DNA from: Siphonodentalium dalli
Taxonomy: Eukaryota; Mollusca; Scaphopoda; Gadilida; Siphonodentaliidae
DNA: 64,000 nt
Assembly (NCBI GenBank): GCA_032622095.1
Contig: CP136067.1
Span: forward strand, 118,967,281 to 119,031,280
Direction of reading: 5' to 3'
This document shows, in pieces, positions 11,703 to 24,030 of this stretch; the stretch's first letter is position 1, and each line of letters begins with the position of its first letter. The position numbers and the translations under genes are program-made. Below the pieces are notes generated by a model, which ran no database searches, was not told the origin of the DNA, and worked only from the letters and a program-made list of their open reading frames with translations.

Positions 11703-12039
11703 AACCCAACATACATGTACTCAGTAAACCCAACATACATGCACTCAGTAGACCCAACATGCATGCACTCAGTAGAACCAACATGCATGCAATCAGTAGA
11801 CCCAACATGCATGCACTCAGTAGACCCAACATACATGCACTCAGTAGACCCCAACATGCATGCACTCAGTAGACCCAACATGCATGCACTCAGTAGACCC
11901 AACATGCATGCACTCAGTAGACCCAACATGCATGCACTCAGTAGACCCAACATGCATGCACTCAGTAGACCCAACATGCATGCACTCAGTAGACCCAACA
12001 TGCATGCACTCAGTAGACCCAACATACATGCGCTCAGTC
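11703..12039. repeat. 24-bp minisatellite, about 14 units
   Basis: Unit GACCCAACATGCATGCACTCAGTA, edge units more diverged, one unit with an extra C. Because 24 is a multiple of 3 and the unit lacks stops in most frames, long open frames appear on both strands; these are artefacts of the repeat. ATGCATGCA is itself palindromic. Confidence 0.95.
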
Positions 12040-12119
12040 TATCATCTGAAATCATTACTGTCTGCAAGAAAATAAATCGAACATTTTTCATTGTATATAT
12101 TAGTTTTTTGGTAGGCCGT

Positions 12120-12480
12120 TTGAAAAAATTATCTGTATTATGTAATCAGTCTGTCCGTCCATCAACATTTTGGTTTCCGGATGAAAACTTGTGTTTGGAT
12201 TATTTTGTCAATTAAACTTGGTATGTGGCTCAGTCATACCAAAATACAGGTCAAGTTCGAATTTGGGTTTGGTTCAATCATTTTTTTCCGGAGTTGTGGG
12301 CCTTTTCGACTTGGATATTTAGCATATTCTTGCTTTCCAATGATATTTTGCGTTATTCTATTGGACTCATATTTTGTATATTAGTTTATACAGGTCAAAA
12401 ATCGAATTGGGGTTTGGTACCTGATAGCCAATTTTCTTTGATAGTAATTGAAAGATGACAACTTTTTACTTTGCAAACAG
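12120..12480. repeat. Dispersed bivalve-type repeat unit
   Basis: CAGTCTGTCCGTCCATCAAC, GGTTTCCGGATGAAAACT and CAAAATACAGGTCAAGTTCG are the reverse-strand form of the 59.3-60.1 kb repeat, including the GGAC-rich end. 12481-13154 shows nothing recognisable. Confidence 0.5.
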
Positions 12481-13154
12481 GCGTATTAAGCCACGCCTGG
12501 CGGTGCTCTTGTTTTATCATATGAAGGACCAAAACAACATAAACTAGAGGTTTTATTCCATGAAATCAGATATACTTCCATGGTATCGACATCCAATGGG
12601 TTTACTGTATATGTATAGGTGTGTTCTTCATGTGAAGGTAAACTGGTTTTTCATGATCTGCTGTTAGACTTGAACTGACATTTCGACATAAAATAAAATC
12701 CTCCCTTCGTTGTATTGAGATGGCGGCTCGTACAATAATTTTATTAAATAGAGGATTCTGTCACATATATGCTTCTCATTGGATAGAGGTAACACAAATT
12801 ATTTCGAGCTGGACTGATATAAATCTGTATTTCAGTACAACACAAGAGTCATTAGCGTCTGTGATAGATAGCTAACTGTAATAGAGATAAATAAATCACA
12901 ATCACTAACGCTAGCTGAGTGCTTACCCGTCTGCTCTAAAACATGGAAAATCTCACTGATGTTGCCCGTAGATACTACCAAGCACATTGCATTGGTCAAA
13001 ATTTAAAAATCTCGATTCGTGATTTTTCCAATTTTTTTCCCTTTACAAGTTTTGATGGAATTTGCCAAAAGCCTTGTCAAGTTGATCTACCCTCACTCTT
13101 GTATTATCCCGTTTAGTTTTGGCTGGAAAAATAGGTGAATTTCGCCATATATCC

Positions 13155-13462
13155 ATGGAAATCTGAATACAGGCGATAGATCCATAATTCATTTTACTCA
13201 TCGCAATACAGGAGACATCATCTTCAAGTTTTTATCAGTCAACGATATTCATTACTGATTATTCTTTCGCATCTTGTTGTATTTACAACTGTTTCTAAAT
13301 ACTACGATTCTCACAAACATTTACTACACAAGGAATTCAATCCTTATTTGGAAACTGTTTATTACCTCATGTTGGGAATGCGGCGTCGTTGTAGAAATGA
13401 AATATAATGGAAACATCTGGAGATGTACATCTGATAGGAGTTTCATCAGCTTTTCAAAGAGA
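13155..13462. repeat. Dispersed ~305-bp repeat, copy 1
   Basis: Close match to 36685-36992 (TGGAAATCT, ACAGGCGATA, AGTTTTTATCAGTCAACGAT, ACTACGATTCTCACAAAC) and partly, reversed, to 50105-50205. No coding potential. Confidence 0.7.
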
Positions 13463-13476
13463 CTGAGTGTAGACCT

Positions 13477-13692
13477 ACTGTAATGCTCTAATTAATCGAC
13501 TTTTTAACCACAGCAGAATTATGGGTAACTTTTCAGGATTTAGTCGGAAATATGGCTTGTTGCCATTCATCGGAAAGCTCTCGGGGAGAGCTTTCCGATG
13601 AATGGCAACAAGCCATATTTCCAACTAAATCCTGAAAAGTTACCCATAATTCTGCTGTGGTTAAGAAGTCGATTACTTTGGGCATTACTGTA
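13477..13692. mobile_element. Family A MITE, full length
   Basis: Left end TACTGTAATGCTCTAATTAA, tip GCTCTCGGGGAGAGC, right end TTTGGGCATTACTGTA. The arms are nearly perfect complements. Confidence 0.83.
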
Positions 13693-14869
13693 GTTGGATT
13701 GTAAATATTTTGTGTCAAACTCTCAAATGATGCCTCAAAAAATCTAAAAAAAAATTAAAATCACTTTTCTTTTTTATATAATTAGAACATATCTCTCATA
13801 TTGTGAGAGTAAACAGGTGTTGTTTATAACATACATTTGTTATGTTAAAGTCATTAGCTTCACTCCCGGTGGGTATATATTTCATGTCAGACAGAACTGT
13901 ATCCGATATACCATAAGAAAGGTCATAAAAAACTAGAAATAAAACCCCAAGGTTGCATATTATTGATGCGGTATTCGCCCCGTATTAAATTGTTGAAAAC
14001 TGCGGTCAGAGTAAGAAATCTTCTCAGATACAACCACATTTTCGGCGCGAATCATCGCGTGGAGGTCATGGAATTATATTCGGAAGAAATCGGAACCGCC
14101 CGAAAAACGACGATCGGCTGGCACGCACGGTTAAGAGAACAGCCAAAACAATAGCCGACATGTCGATAACCGAAAGTAGATTCAACAAAACACAAACTAG
14201 ATAATGTGATTATGTCTTGATTTTTGCATCGATATCTCATGTTTTCTAATTGAAATGTCGAGAATTAATTGGCAACTAACAAAGTGTACACACTGTGTAT
14301 ATGTTATATATGGATTGTTTGCAAATTTAGGCGTGAATGGGTATTCACAGCATGCAAAATACGATTGGCACACCTCCGAACCGATCAGCTGATCCAGGTC
14401 GTCATGCTTCTCATCGATTGAAAATAAACAAATCGGGGAATTCCTGCCCTTCTTATCAAACGTCAACACATTTGGTCGAATTTAAGATGAAGTTATCTGC
14501 AATGGCATTATTGACTTATGTAAATGGAAATTATTAGCAATATTTCAAACGCAGAGAGTGCATGAACCACCGATCGATCTATAAATTATAATAGCCCAAT
14601 CGGGCTGAACTAGATCGATTGGTCTTCCTGGCATAGTGGTTGCTGCTGTAAGAGAGGTAACTCTAAATTTCTTAAATATTAAAATTTTGTTTGTTTTCAG
14701 ATTTGTACAAGTTTATAATGAATATTACTAGTAAAAAAATATACCATTGTCTTTCATTAGTTTCAAAATAAATGAGAATTTTTTTTAATTGGTAGAAACA
14801 GCTGGTCGAAAGAACAATTTAGAGTACTCCCCTTATCCCAGATTCACTTTATAGTAGCTAATTACACTT
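13693..14869. other. No gene recognised
   Basis: A 63-residue open frame at 13963-14154 is basic (YSPRIKLLKTAV...) but resembles no family known to me. No repeats were identified. Confidence 0.5.
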
Positions 14870-17520
14870 AAGCATAAATTATTTATGCTTAAGCATAATT
14901 AACTTACGATCAGCGTAATACATTTGAATTACGCTTGAGTGTAATTGGGTTCATCAGCTATCTCACCTCTATGGGAGGAAGCCAAATTAACATTTAATAA
15001 ATAATTGAGCTAAAGCCCCCCCCCCCAAATCAAGGAATCTCTAATTACACTTAAGTGCAATAAGAATATTTCTTATCGCGCTTAAGTGCAATAAGAAGAT
15101 TCCTTATTGCGCTTAGAGATTCCTTATTGCGCTTAAGTGCAATACGATATTCCTTTTTGTGCTTAAGTGCAATAAGATATTCATTATTGTGCTAAGCGCA
15201 ATTAGATATTTCCTTATTGAACTTAATCGCAATTATATCTTCCCTTATTATATCGCTTAAGCTCAATTATATCGCTTAAGCTCTATTATTTATTAAATGT
15301 TAATTTGGCTCCCCATATACCTCATGTATATTGGTATAACCTGATGTAGGTTACTGGCATTAGTAATGCGGTTGCATCCATTTCAGCTTGAGGGGAGTTC
15401 AATGAGAGTGTATATGAATTACGTTTAAGCGTACTTCATTTACGCTTAAGCGCGGAACTCATTTACACATAAGCATAATTAATATGAATAATGCTTAAAG
15501 GTACTCAACCCGTAAAGAGGGTCCCCATCTCAACAGATTCCAACAACAACAATCCGATCAGAGGGTCCTATATTACTATTTCTTTGGCTTTGGGGGTAAA
15601 AAATATTTGATTCGAGTCGAGGAACCCATCAAACAAAGCTCAGAGTCATTAGATATTGATTTTTGAAAATTCTTATGTTCTCGAGATGAGTACTTATAAC
15701 TGCCGTCAATTTGGTAACATGCTCGAGATTTTACGCCAAAATTCTATTCAAACAGACAAGGATGGATAACTCTATAATCAAGTGGGTAATAATAACAAAT
15801 TTTTTACTATCTTCTGGGCCAGAAAGAATTCCCGATAATGAAACATAATAGATTTCTAAAATCGATATCTAACAAATCTGAGCTTTGATGGGTGACTTCC
15901 TCGACTCGAATCAAATATTTTTGACCCCCGAAGCCATTGAAATAGTAATTGAGAGGAGTTTTATCGGGTTGAGTACCTTTAAGCAAATACCTAACTCCAA
16001 CTGATTTCCTCTGTCTGAATAATTGAGTCCATCTCATAGTATATGGGGGAGTCTAAACCGATGTTTGATTGATGTCTTATTGCCAGAGTAAATTTGAGTT
16101 TAGAGGAAATCGCATGGGAGACAGCCTTTTCAAATATATTATTTATTAGTGTAAATCATTTGCGCTCAAGCGCAAAAAATATGTGTCTAATAATATATTT
16201 GCGCTTTAGCATAAAATTGCCATAAATGTGATCTATTATATGGGAGGCCCTTTTTACATTTATTATTTATTTACGCTTAAGCGCAAATAACCTCTATCAT
16301 TTGCAATTAAGCAAATAGATCATATTTGCGCTTAAGCGCAAATCATTTGCACTTAAGCGCAAATAAAAATCAATATGCAATGATCCCCCCTGAATTAATT
16401 TTACATGGCACAGGCCTAAACACATCACTAAAATTGATATAGCCCCACCATATGAGGGAAACAATCCCCCAGAAACCCCAAGATCTGTTTTATGACCATG
16501 GAAATGATATAGATCTGTGTAGGATATGTCTCTTTTATAAAATATACTATATCTCTGGGATGGCGACACAAATTCTTGGGGACAGGGATGCTGATATTAT
16601 GAAAATAGGGGTTTTCCCCAACTTCAAGTCAATGAGTACACCATATGAGGGAAGCAAACCCCAGTAACCCCTAATTCCCTATTTATGGCCATGGAAATGG
16701 TATATATCTGTGCAGGAGATAATAAAATATACATGAGCTCTGGGAGTGAGGCACCAAATCTTGGGACACCAGGGACAGAGATGCTGATATGCATATGGAA
16801 ATATGTTTTTTCTTCAACTTCGAGTCTGTATGGGGCTATTACTATGGGCCCATGCTAATATAATATGCGATGGACTCAATCATTCACATCAGAGGGATGT
16901 AATGGAGTGTTAGGTATTTGCGCTTAAGCGCAAATAAATTGATAGACACATATTTGTGCTTAAGCGCAAATGATTTACGCTTAAGCACAAATAATTTAAT
17001 ATTTGTGCTTAATGATTTATGCTTAAGCACAAATATTTGCGCTTAAGCGCAAATAAATAATAAATGTGAAAAGGGCCTCCCATACTATTTCCGCTAAAGC
17101 GCATATGATTTGTATTTAAGTATAAATGATTTGCTCTTAAGTGCAAATGATTTACACTTAAGCGTAAATGATTTGCGATTAAGCAGAATCAGAATAAATG
17201 TGAAAACGGCTTCTCGTATAATCGCTTAAGCATAATTCATTTATGATTAAGTGTAATTAATCTATCAATGAAAATAAATGACCAGTGAGCTTAAGTGTAA
17301 ATCAATTACGCTTAAGCACACTTTAATCAATTACGCTTAAGCACACTAGTCATAATTCTATTACTCATAGGAGTAATGCTTTATCTACATCATATGGTTA
17401 AGCGTAAGTGAAGTACGCTTTATATCATTATATGTGTGCATTACACCTGAGTGTAATACATAACGCTTAATTGTAATTCACTTACGCTAATGTGCAATTA
17501 GCTAATACATGTGAAAAAGG
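14870..17520. repeat. CTTAAG-palindrome domain
   Basis: Dozens of short palindromes centred on CTTAAG (GCGCTTAAGCGC, GCTTAAGC, ACACTTAAGCATAA and variants), spaced a few to a few tens of bases. Larger inverted blocks lie inside: GCCAAATTAACATTTAATAA (14982) against TTATTAAATGTTAATTTGGC near 15291, and GGGAGGCCCTTTTTACATTT near 16243 against AAATGTGAAAAGGGCCTCCC near 17062. The centre holds a ~195-bp direct duplication (16448-16835, CATATGAGGGAA...). No coding potential; may be a complex satellite or nested elements. Confidence 0.8.
15495..15982. mobile_element. TTAA element nested in the CTTAAG domain
   Basis: TTAA+AGGTACTCAACCCG at the left and CGGGTTGAGTACCT+TTAA at the right. Inside, arms with CTTTGGCTTTGGGGGTAAAA and TTGACCCCCGAAGCC are complementary. 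Removing it leaves ATGCTTAAGCAAAT, a restored domain palindrome, which supports insertion at TTAA with target duplication. Confidence 0.8.
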
Positions 17521-17529
17521 CTTTCCATT

Positions 17530-18689
17530 ATACATAGTTATCATCCATCAGAATGAATAGTGCTTACTAAAGCTTGACAACAGAATTTGCCATTAAAAAC
17601 ATTTCATGGCCAATGAGCTAACAAATGTTCTGTACTGGCATATTGAATACCAATTATTTGTACTATTGTACAGGTATAATGTAATTAAACAGTTTTGAGT
17701 TACAAAAGTAAGACAACTCTTTCTGAACGGTACTGTGCTTGCGGCCAGATTGATGTAAAAATTCGGTCAATGCGCTTACAATTTTCTATAAATAGTAACA
17801 TTTTGGAATTATTACCTCTCGATCACTGTTCCGATTATAATCTTTGCCACTAACTCGGCCAATGTTCTTCCGTTTGTGATTTCACGCAACAATTCCCTTT
17901 CTATTCCTTCCCTGTCGAATTGACTACCGATTGCGATGTCAATTTGTTTTTCGCTTTAATATTCTGATGTGCATGACGCTATTCCAGCGAACGGTCATCC
18001 TCCCTAGAAGCCATTTCTGAGAACGAAACCCGATTCAATCCCAATCGAGTCGGAAGTGCTCGGGCATTTCCGTGACTGCACAAGACAACGCATCGGTTTG
18101 TATTTTCGTGTTATTATGGTGAGATTAATCGGGACGATTGATGAATATAAATAGTTAGCCGAATGGCCGTATTATGTGTAAAAACTGACTTCAGGATGGG
18201 GGATTTCGTGTATCGGAGTTATTTTATTCACTCTTCCCACAGAATGACGCAGGGAACTCAATTGTGAGGTTCAATTTACGTTTCACATCACTTTAAAGGA
18301 TGATTTTTCCCATCAAATTGATAGTTAAGGCTATTACCGGATTTCAAGGCTGAGCGGGAATTCCCGACTGAAGTTGTTGACCAAGGGAATAAATTAAAAT
18401 ACAAGCTTACAATCAATATTTATTGTACAACATGGTTTGATTATTTACAAAATAAAAATATTGGGAATATTAATAATCATAATTCTAAATCATGTGCTAA
18501 AACAACCCAGAAAGCAATGTGCCATTTTCATGCCAAATAAGGCAACTTCCCAAAAAAATTTTTTTATCATCAATACCATATAAAGATAGCTGAAATGAAA
18601 AGTGGCTCCGATGAGTTGAAGATAAATTATTACTCCTTAGGCTTACCAATAGTAGAGAAATGTTACAGCTAAACTTCTCATATGGTATG
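17530..18689. other. No gene recognised
   Basis: Apparently single-copy in this window. Short open frames only, none with a recognisable domain. Confidence 0.5.
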
Positions 18690-18962
18690 GTCATGCTAAA
18701 GCTATGCTGGAGCAACATTAAAGATCCTGTGCCAGTGCATTCTCTTATATATGCAAGTCTCCTACAGGGAGCCTCACATATATAACAGAATGCACTGGTT
18801 TACAAGGGCAAGGTAAATATTGTTAGGCCAATGTATTCTATTATATATGCGAGGTTCTATTATATATGCGAGGTTCCCTACAGGAGACCCGCATATATAA
18901 AAGAGAATGCATTGGCAGTGTTTTCGCAAAATTTCAGGAAGCCCCAGTCATTGAAGGGTTGT
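18690..18962. mobile_element. Family B2 MITE, both ends decayed
   Basis: CATGCTAAAGCTATGCTGGA and CATTAAAGATCC at the left, two hairpins (18731-18800; 18831-18915, the second with an internal 22-bp duplication), right end CAGTCATTGAAGGGTTG. The following 18963-19318 shows nothing. Confidence 0.7.
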
Positions 18963-19318
18963 TTAAACTTTTCATTGCCAGGGTTGAAAATATAAATCTC
19001 TATAGTTTATACAGCTCTCATAATGTCAAGGAAGTGTTCCAACCACAAATTTATATATATATATATTATTTGGTAAGAGGCATCTCAAAACATACATACG
19101 TGAAGATTGCCAAACAAATTTGTCCATATAGCACTGAATATACTTGTTTGGTTTATTATATTTTTTCGATAATTTTGAGATTGTAGACCGAGTGAAGAAA
19201 ATCAAGAACTGTCGTCGCTCTGAACGTTTATGGTACTATGTAATTTTGATGATTAAAATGAAGAGAAAGCAGAGCGTGCAATTTAAAAAAAATAATTTCA
19301 TGTCAAGATAATGCAATA

Positions 19319-19486
19319 TACAGTAATGCCCTAAGTAATTGACCTCTTAACCACAGCAGAATTATGGGTAACTTTTCAGGATTTAGTCGGAAATATGGCT
19401 TGTTGCCATTCATCGGAAAGCTCTCCTGAAAAATTACCCATAATTCTGCTTTGGTTAATGAGTTGATTATTTAGGGCTTTCCTGTA
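19319..19486. mobile_element. Family A MITE, internally deleted
   Basis: TACAGTAATGCCCTAAGTAA to GGGCTTTCCTGTA; the inner part of the right arm (hairpin tip to CCTGAAAA) is missing. Confidence 0.8.
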
Positions 19487-19710
19487 CTTGGTTTTTCATC
19501 CATGTTGCAGAAACCAAACCATGAAAAAGTGTGTCTTGTCATTTACAGAAAGGGTTGAAAGATTTCTACATCCAATGGACCAATGAAAATTGAGCAAGCC
19601 TAAGGAGTGGTGCTACCTCAGATAACTATGTACATCATGACATGATCATTATAAAATTTAAACCAAGATAGAATATTTCATAAGTGACTCGGCTGGTGCT
19701 ATACCACACT

Positions 19711-19952
19711 TTAACCCTTTCATTAATGAGTAGTTACCCCTTTAATGTTCAGATAATAAGTTCAACAAATGACCAACTTATTATCTGAACATTTTTAATA
19801 AACATGAATCATTCTGCACTTGTATTATCTTTTCACATGTCTGTCGTCTGCTCATTTTTGTCTAAACACCCCTCTAGACTATAATTAACCATTCCAATGT
19901 ATACTTTTTTTTAACTCAAGTGTGAGAATCCATTTAGTAAAGAAAGGGTTAA
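19711..19952. mobile_element. Family C TTAA element, full length
   Basis: TTAACCCTTTCATTAATGAG and TTTAGTAAAGAAAGGGTTAA ends; inner AGATAATAAGTTCAACAAAT and its complement form a hairpin, then a TGTATTATCTTTTCACATG segment. Confidence 0.75.
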
Positions 19953-19970
19953 ACTATGTGTGTAGCAATC

Positions 19971-20186
19971 TACAGTAATGCCCTCAGTAATCGACTCCTT
20001 AACACAGCAGAATTATGGGTAACTTTTCAGGATTTAGTCGGAAATATGGCTTGTTGCCATTCATCGGAAAGCTCTCGGTGAGAGCTTTCCGATGAATGTT
20101 ATCAAGCCATATTTCCGACTAAATCCTGAAAAGTTACCCATAATTCTGCGGTGTTTAAGGAGTCGATTATTTAGGGCATTACTGTA
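19971..20186. mobile_element. Family A MITE, full length
   Basis: TACAGTAATGCCCTCAGTAA to TTAGGGCATTACTGTA, tip GCTCTCGGTGAGAGC. Confidence 0.85.
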
Positions 20187-20196
20187 TGTGTGTAGG

Positions 20197-20305
20197 GTGC
20201 CTGTCATTTGCAGAATGAGGTCCCCAGAGGGTGAATTTAGTGACCCTATCCCACATAGCAGGCTAGCATCACCAAATTTCACCCTCTGGGAACCTCAGGC
20301 TTGGT
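20197..20305. mobile_element. Family D hairpin MITE, truncated
   Basis: CTGTCATTTGCAGAATGAGG ... CACCCTCTGGGAACCTCAGG, directly after the family A copy. Confidence 0.7.
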
Positions 20306-20407
20306 CCGGTTAGTGGTTGTGGGCTTACGCTCACTTCTAATGGCATTTCCAGCAACCCTCGATTATTATTACAACACAGAGAAATCTAATTAGCCAGCTC
20401 ATTATCT

Positions 20408-20634
20408 TTTAACACTTTCTATACAGAAAGGATTCTCCCACGCAGTTATAAAAGTATACATTGGAACGGTCTATTTGGAGCGATGTTAAGGATATATGAA
20501 CAGACAACAGCCTGATAATAATACAAGTGCAGAAGAAATCATATTCATTGGTCAGAAATGTTCAAATAAAATTATCTGTACATTTCCTAAGGTAACTACT
20601 CGTCAATGAGTATTTAGTAAAGAAAGAGTAATAA
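20408..20634. mobile_element. Family C TTAA element
   Basis: TTAACACTTTCTATACAGAA, TATAAAAGTATACATTGGAA, AATAATACAAGTGCAGAAG and TATTTAGTAAAGAAAGAGTA; orientation opposite to 19711. Confidence 0.65.
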
Positions 20635-20678
20635 AGCAGTTTGTGAAAACATTATAAAATAATTAACTCTGCAAGAGA

Positions 20679-20839
20679 TACAGTAAAGCCCTAAATAATC
20701 GACTCCTTAACCACAGCAGAATTATGGGTGATTTTTCAGGATTTATGAATGGCAACAAGCCATATTTCCGACTAAATCCTGAAAAATTACCCATAATTCT
20801 GCTGTGGTTAAGATGTTGATTATTTAGGGCATTACTGTA
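20679..20839. mobile_element. Family A MITE, tip deleted
   Basis: TACAGTAAAGCCCTAAATAA to GGGCATTACTGTA. The 40 bp just downstream (AATATGATAAGCCAACTCAA) are also found after the copy at 35047. Confidence 0.8.
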
Positions 20840-21533
20840 AATATGATAAGCCAACTCAATATATTTATAGAAATATTCTATCTATGGTTAACATAGGTGC
20901 GTTTTTCATTAATTTTAAATGTCTATACAGAAAAAAAACCAGATGTGTTGCATCGGGATAGCTGAGATAAAATATGAATAAAATTCTGTTATAAAAATAT
21001 GCCTGATTGGACCACTGAAATATCTCTCAGGATAATGTTGATGAATAACGATGGCATAAGGAAATGTGTGCTTGAGTTAAAGCGACACACCATCATTGGA
21101 CCAAAATTGGATAACAATTGATGGGAGTTTTAGGACTTGTGCCACAAAAAGGACACCCTAAAAACAATATAAGAGTAGGGCCCTAACAAACACCACCAGG
21201 TGATCATAAATCACTAAATGTAGACGTACACTGCACGCACCTTATATAATGGTTGGTTTAATAGATATATTTTGAAATGACGTTACCGTCGTTTTTTCCT
21301 GGAATTCGATTAATTATTTGTACGCATTTTTGTAGCATTGTAATTTGAGGCTGAGTGTTATTATTCTGTTGCTACATGTACATTGGGTGACAAACACTCG
21401 GCCACAAGAATTTTTTTTTTTTTAAGTTAAAAAAAAGTCATTCAGATAACATCGAACGATGATAAATGAAGGTATTTAGAGCCCAGGTTCGGTGTGATTT
21501 CAACATCTACACATCACCAGTCATAAATGAAGG
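20840..21533. other. No gene recognised
   Basis: AT-rich with short A/T homopolymers. GAGCCCAGGTTCGGTGTGAT at 21479 is repeated at 21807, so the family A copy at 21534 sits between direct repeats of about 50 bp. Confidence 0.5.
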
Positions 21534-21767
21534 TACAGTAATGCCCTAAATAATCGACTCCCTAACCACAGCAGTATTATAGGTAATTTTTCAGGATTTA
21601 GTCGGAAATATGGCTTGTTGCCATTCATCGGAAAGCTCTCACAGAGCTTTCAGACTCTCACAGAGCTTTCCGATGAATGGCAACAAGCCATATTTCCGAC
21701 TAAATCCTGAAAAATTACCTATAATACTGTTGTGGTTAGGGAGTCGATTATTTAGGGCATTACTGTA
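21534..21767. mobile_element. Family A MITE with duplicated tip
   Basis: TACAGTAATGCCC to GGGCATTACTGTA; the central CTCTCACAGAGCTTTC motif is repeated, lengthening the element to 234 bp. Confidence 0.85.
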
Positions 21768-22182
21768 TTAGCATCACCGTTGATAATTGAAGGTATTATA
21801 ATTATAGAGCCCAGGTTCGGTGTGATTTCAGGTCGATACAGAGACAAACAAATCTTGCTACTCGTTTGTGCGAAATTAGGATGTTTGTCATTGGACTGTT
21901 CAAAGTTTGTAACCATTTCCGGCAAAAATATGGCATAGATATAAAGCTCATCTTACCACCGACATGAGGAAAGCAGCCTTCGGTGTTTATGATGAAAAAA
22001 CATAATTCTACTCACTGTTCTGACATATTTTCTCTTTCTCCCAACTCAAATTATACAGTACAATGAAAATGCATACAAATAATTCATCAAAACATACGTT
22101 AAGGTACATAATAAATATTCCAGGAGATTTCAGGTGAGGTGAAGATCATCAAAATGATCCTGAGTGATAAATGATGAACACA

Positions 22183-22299
22183 CGGTCCAAGCTAAAATTA
22201 GCATTCTGCCAGTGAATCACTCAGTCCAAGCTAAAAATAGCAGTCTGCCCGTGAATCACTCGGTCCAAGCTAAAAAATAGCATTCTGCCAGTGAATCAA
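22183..22299. repeat. 39-bp tandem repeat, three units
   Basis: Units start at 22183, 22222 and 22261 with GGTCCAAGCTAAAA...AGCATTCTGCC. Confidence 0.9.
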
Positions 22300-22458
22300 A
22301 AACTTATTCAGAAATAACAAGCTAACGAGAATAATGTCATTTAAAATTACATTTTCTTCATTAAATTTCTGCTTTAAACAGACAAATTTTTGGGTTTAAA
22401 TTCATAACAATAATTAAACAGGAGAATGTCAGCTAACATTCAGCTAAAATAAAGTAAT

Positions 22459-22768
22459 TCAATGATGGACCAATTTCTAAAGATGAAATCGGAAAACATT
22501 TTGTTCAATACCAAATTGATTGACACAATATTTTGAATATTCATTTGCTGATAAAATTGTATCTTAAATTCATAATAAAATTTCAGCTCACATTATTCAG
22601 CTAAAACAACATAATTTATCAGATTTTGGCTCTTTCAATTGTTAAATTTATTTCCATCAATGATAGACCAATTTCTATATATGAAATTGGAACACATTTT
22701 GTTCTATACTAAATTGATTGAGACACAATATTTTGAATATTCATTTGGTGATAAAATTGTATCTTATG
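22459..22768. repeat. ~110-bp direct duplication, ~200 bp apart
   Basis: ACCAATTTCTAAAGATGAAA ... TTTTGAATATTCATTTGCTG at 22459-22565 recurs, diverged, at 22658-22768. Non-coding. Confidence 0.75.
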
Positions 22769-22903
22769 AAAGTTTGCAGAAGGTCTGAAATAAACATCAG
22801 ATTTTTTTTAAATATTGACAGGGTATATAGGGGAAATAGGGACAATTCAAGTACACTAGGCTCAATAGCCTAACTAATTTCTCATAGAGGACTTACTTGA
22901 AGT

Positions 22904-23262
22904 CTAAGTGGACGTTCAGACGACCACGATTCAATCGTAAGTGGAAGGATTTCCGTCGTAGGAAGCAACTGGTAGTTAGACTGTGCATGGTCACGTCAAA
23001 AAATATCAAGCACTGTTTGATTTTAGATTAGAAATCGTGGCGTATCCTTGGATACCTCCACTTGCGACGTAATCGCAGTCATGTGTAGGTGAAAATCGTG
23101 GCTGCAAAGATCGCAGGATAGTCAATCACATGCTTTACGAACAACCTATGATATCATCATGTATGACGACATCGCAATCGTGTGAACAAACTGTCCACGA
23201 TCTCATCGGGTCCGATTCCTCCACTTACGATTGTATCGTGGTCGACTGAACGTTCACTAAGG
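22904..23262. mobile_element. MITE with ~45-bp terminal inverted repeats
   Basis: CTAAGTGGACGTTCAG, GACCACGATTCAATCGTAAG at the left; CTTACGATTGTATCGTGGTC, CTGAACGTTCACTAAGG at the right. The ends resemble hAT-type MITEs, but no clear target duplication is seen. Confidence 0.65.
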
Positions 23263-23705
23263 TCACAGCAATTTTATTAGTTGGAGGGAACTTTTTTTTT
23301 TAAACCCAGGGATGTCTTGATATAACAATTGGCAATTATTCCACATGATTGATCAATGATGAATGAAAATCTCATCTCATATTTTCGCTTGAAATCAGTT
23401 TTTGTGAATAAAAATAAATAACACCAACACATTAATATCTCAATTATTATTATTTCCATGGTATTATCGCTGATAGAATGTTTTGTGAGAAACTGAACAC
23501 CATAAACCAAAAAAAAAAAAAATATGATATTTTGTGTTCGTTGGTTGCATTTTTGGGGGAAAAAAATGTCCGGAGGTTCGGAAACCAACTAATTAAATTG
23601 GTGTGACCTAATGTTGAAATTAAGCACAAGGTAGTCAGGTCTGACAGATCCAATTTATAGTACCTAGATCTTTATATCATAGATAGATGTGACTATTACT
23701 GATGA

Positions 23706-24030
23706 GTCAATCAAAGAGTGATAACCCAATTCATATAACAATCAAAGAGAGATAACCCAATTTATTAACGATAAAAGAAAGATAACCCAATTCATCAATC
23801 AAAGAGTGACAACCCAAATCATAGAGTGATAACCAAATTCATAAAACAATCAAAGAGAGATAACCCAATTTATTAACGATCAAAGAAAGATAACCCAATT
23901 CATCAATCAAAGAGTGACAACCCAAATCATAGAGCAATCAAAGAGGGATAACCCAAATAAAACAATCAAAGAGGGATACCCCAATTCATAAAATATTCAA
24001 ATAGAGATAACCCAATTCATAAAATAATCA
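23706..24030. repeat. AAAGAGAGATAACCCAATT minisatellite
   Basis: About ten degenerate units of 25-35 bp built on ATCAAAGAGAGATAACCCAA, with a larger ~120-bp period (TTATTAACGAT...AAAGAAAGATAACCC occurs twice). The rest of 23263-24610 shows nothing. Confidence 0.85.

Noticed and set aside
11618-12215. Overlapping long open frames (up to 171 codons) in six frames
   Set aside because: All are produced by the 24-bp minisatellite; no start context, domain or splice evidence.
23706-24030. CRISPR-like array of short repeats
   Set aside because: Repeats are contiguous and degenerate with no unique spacers of constant size, in a eukaryotic context: a minisatellite.
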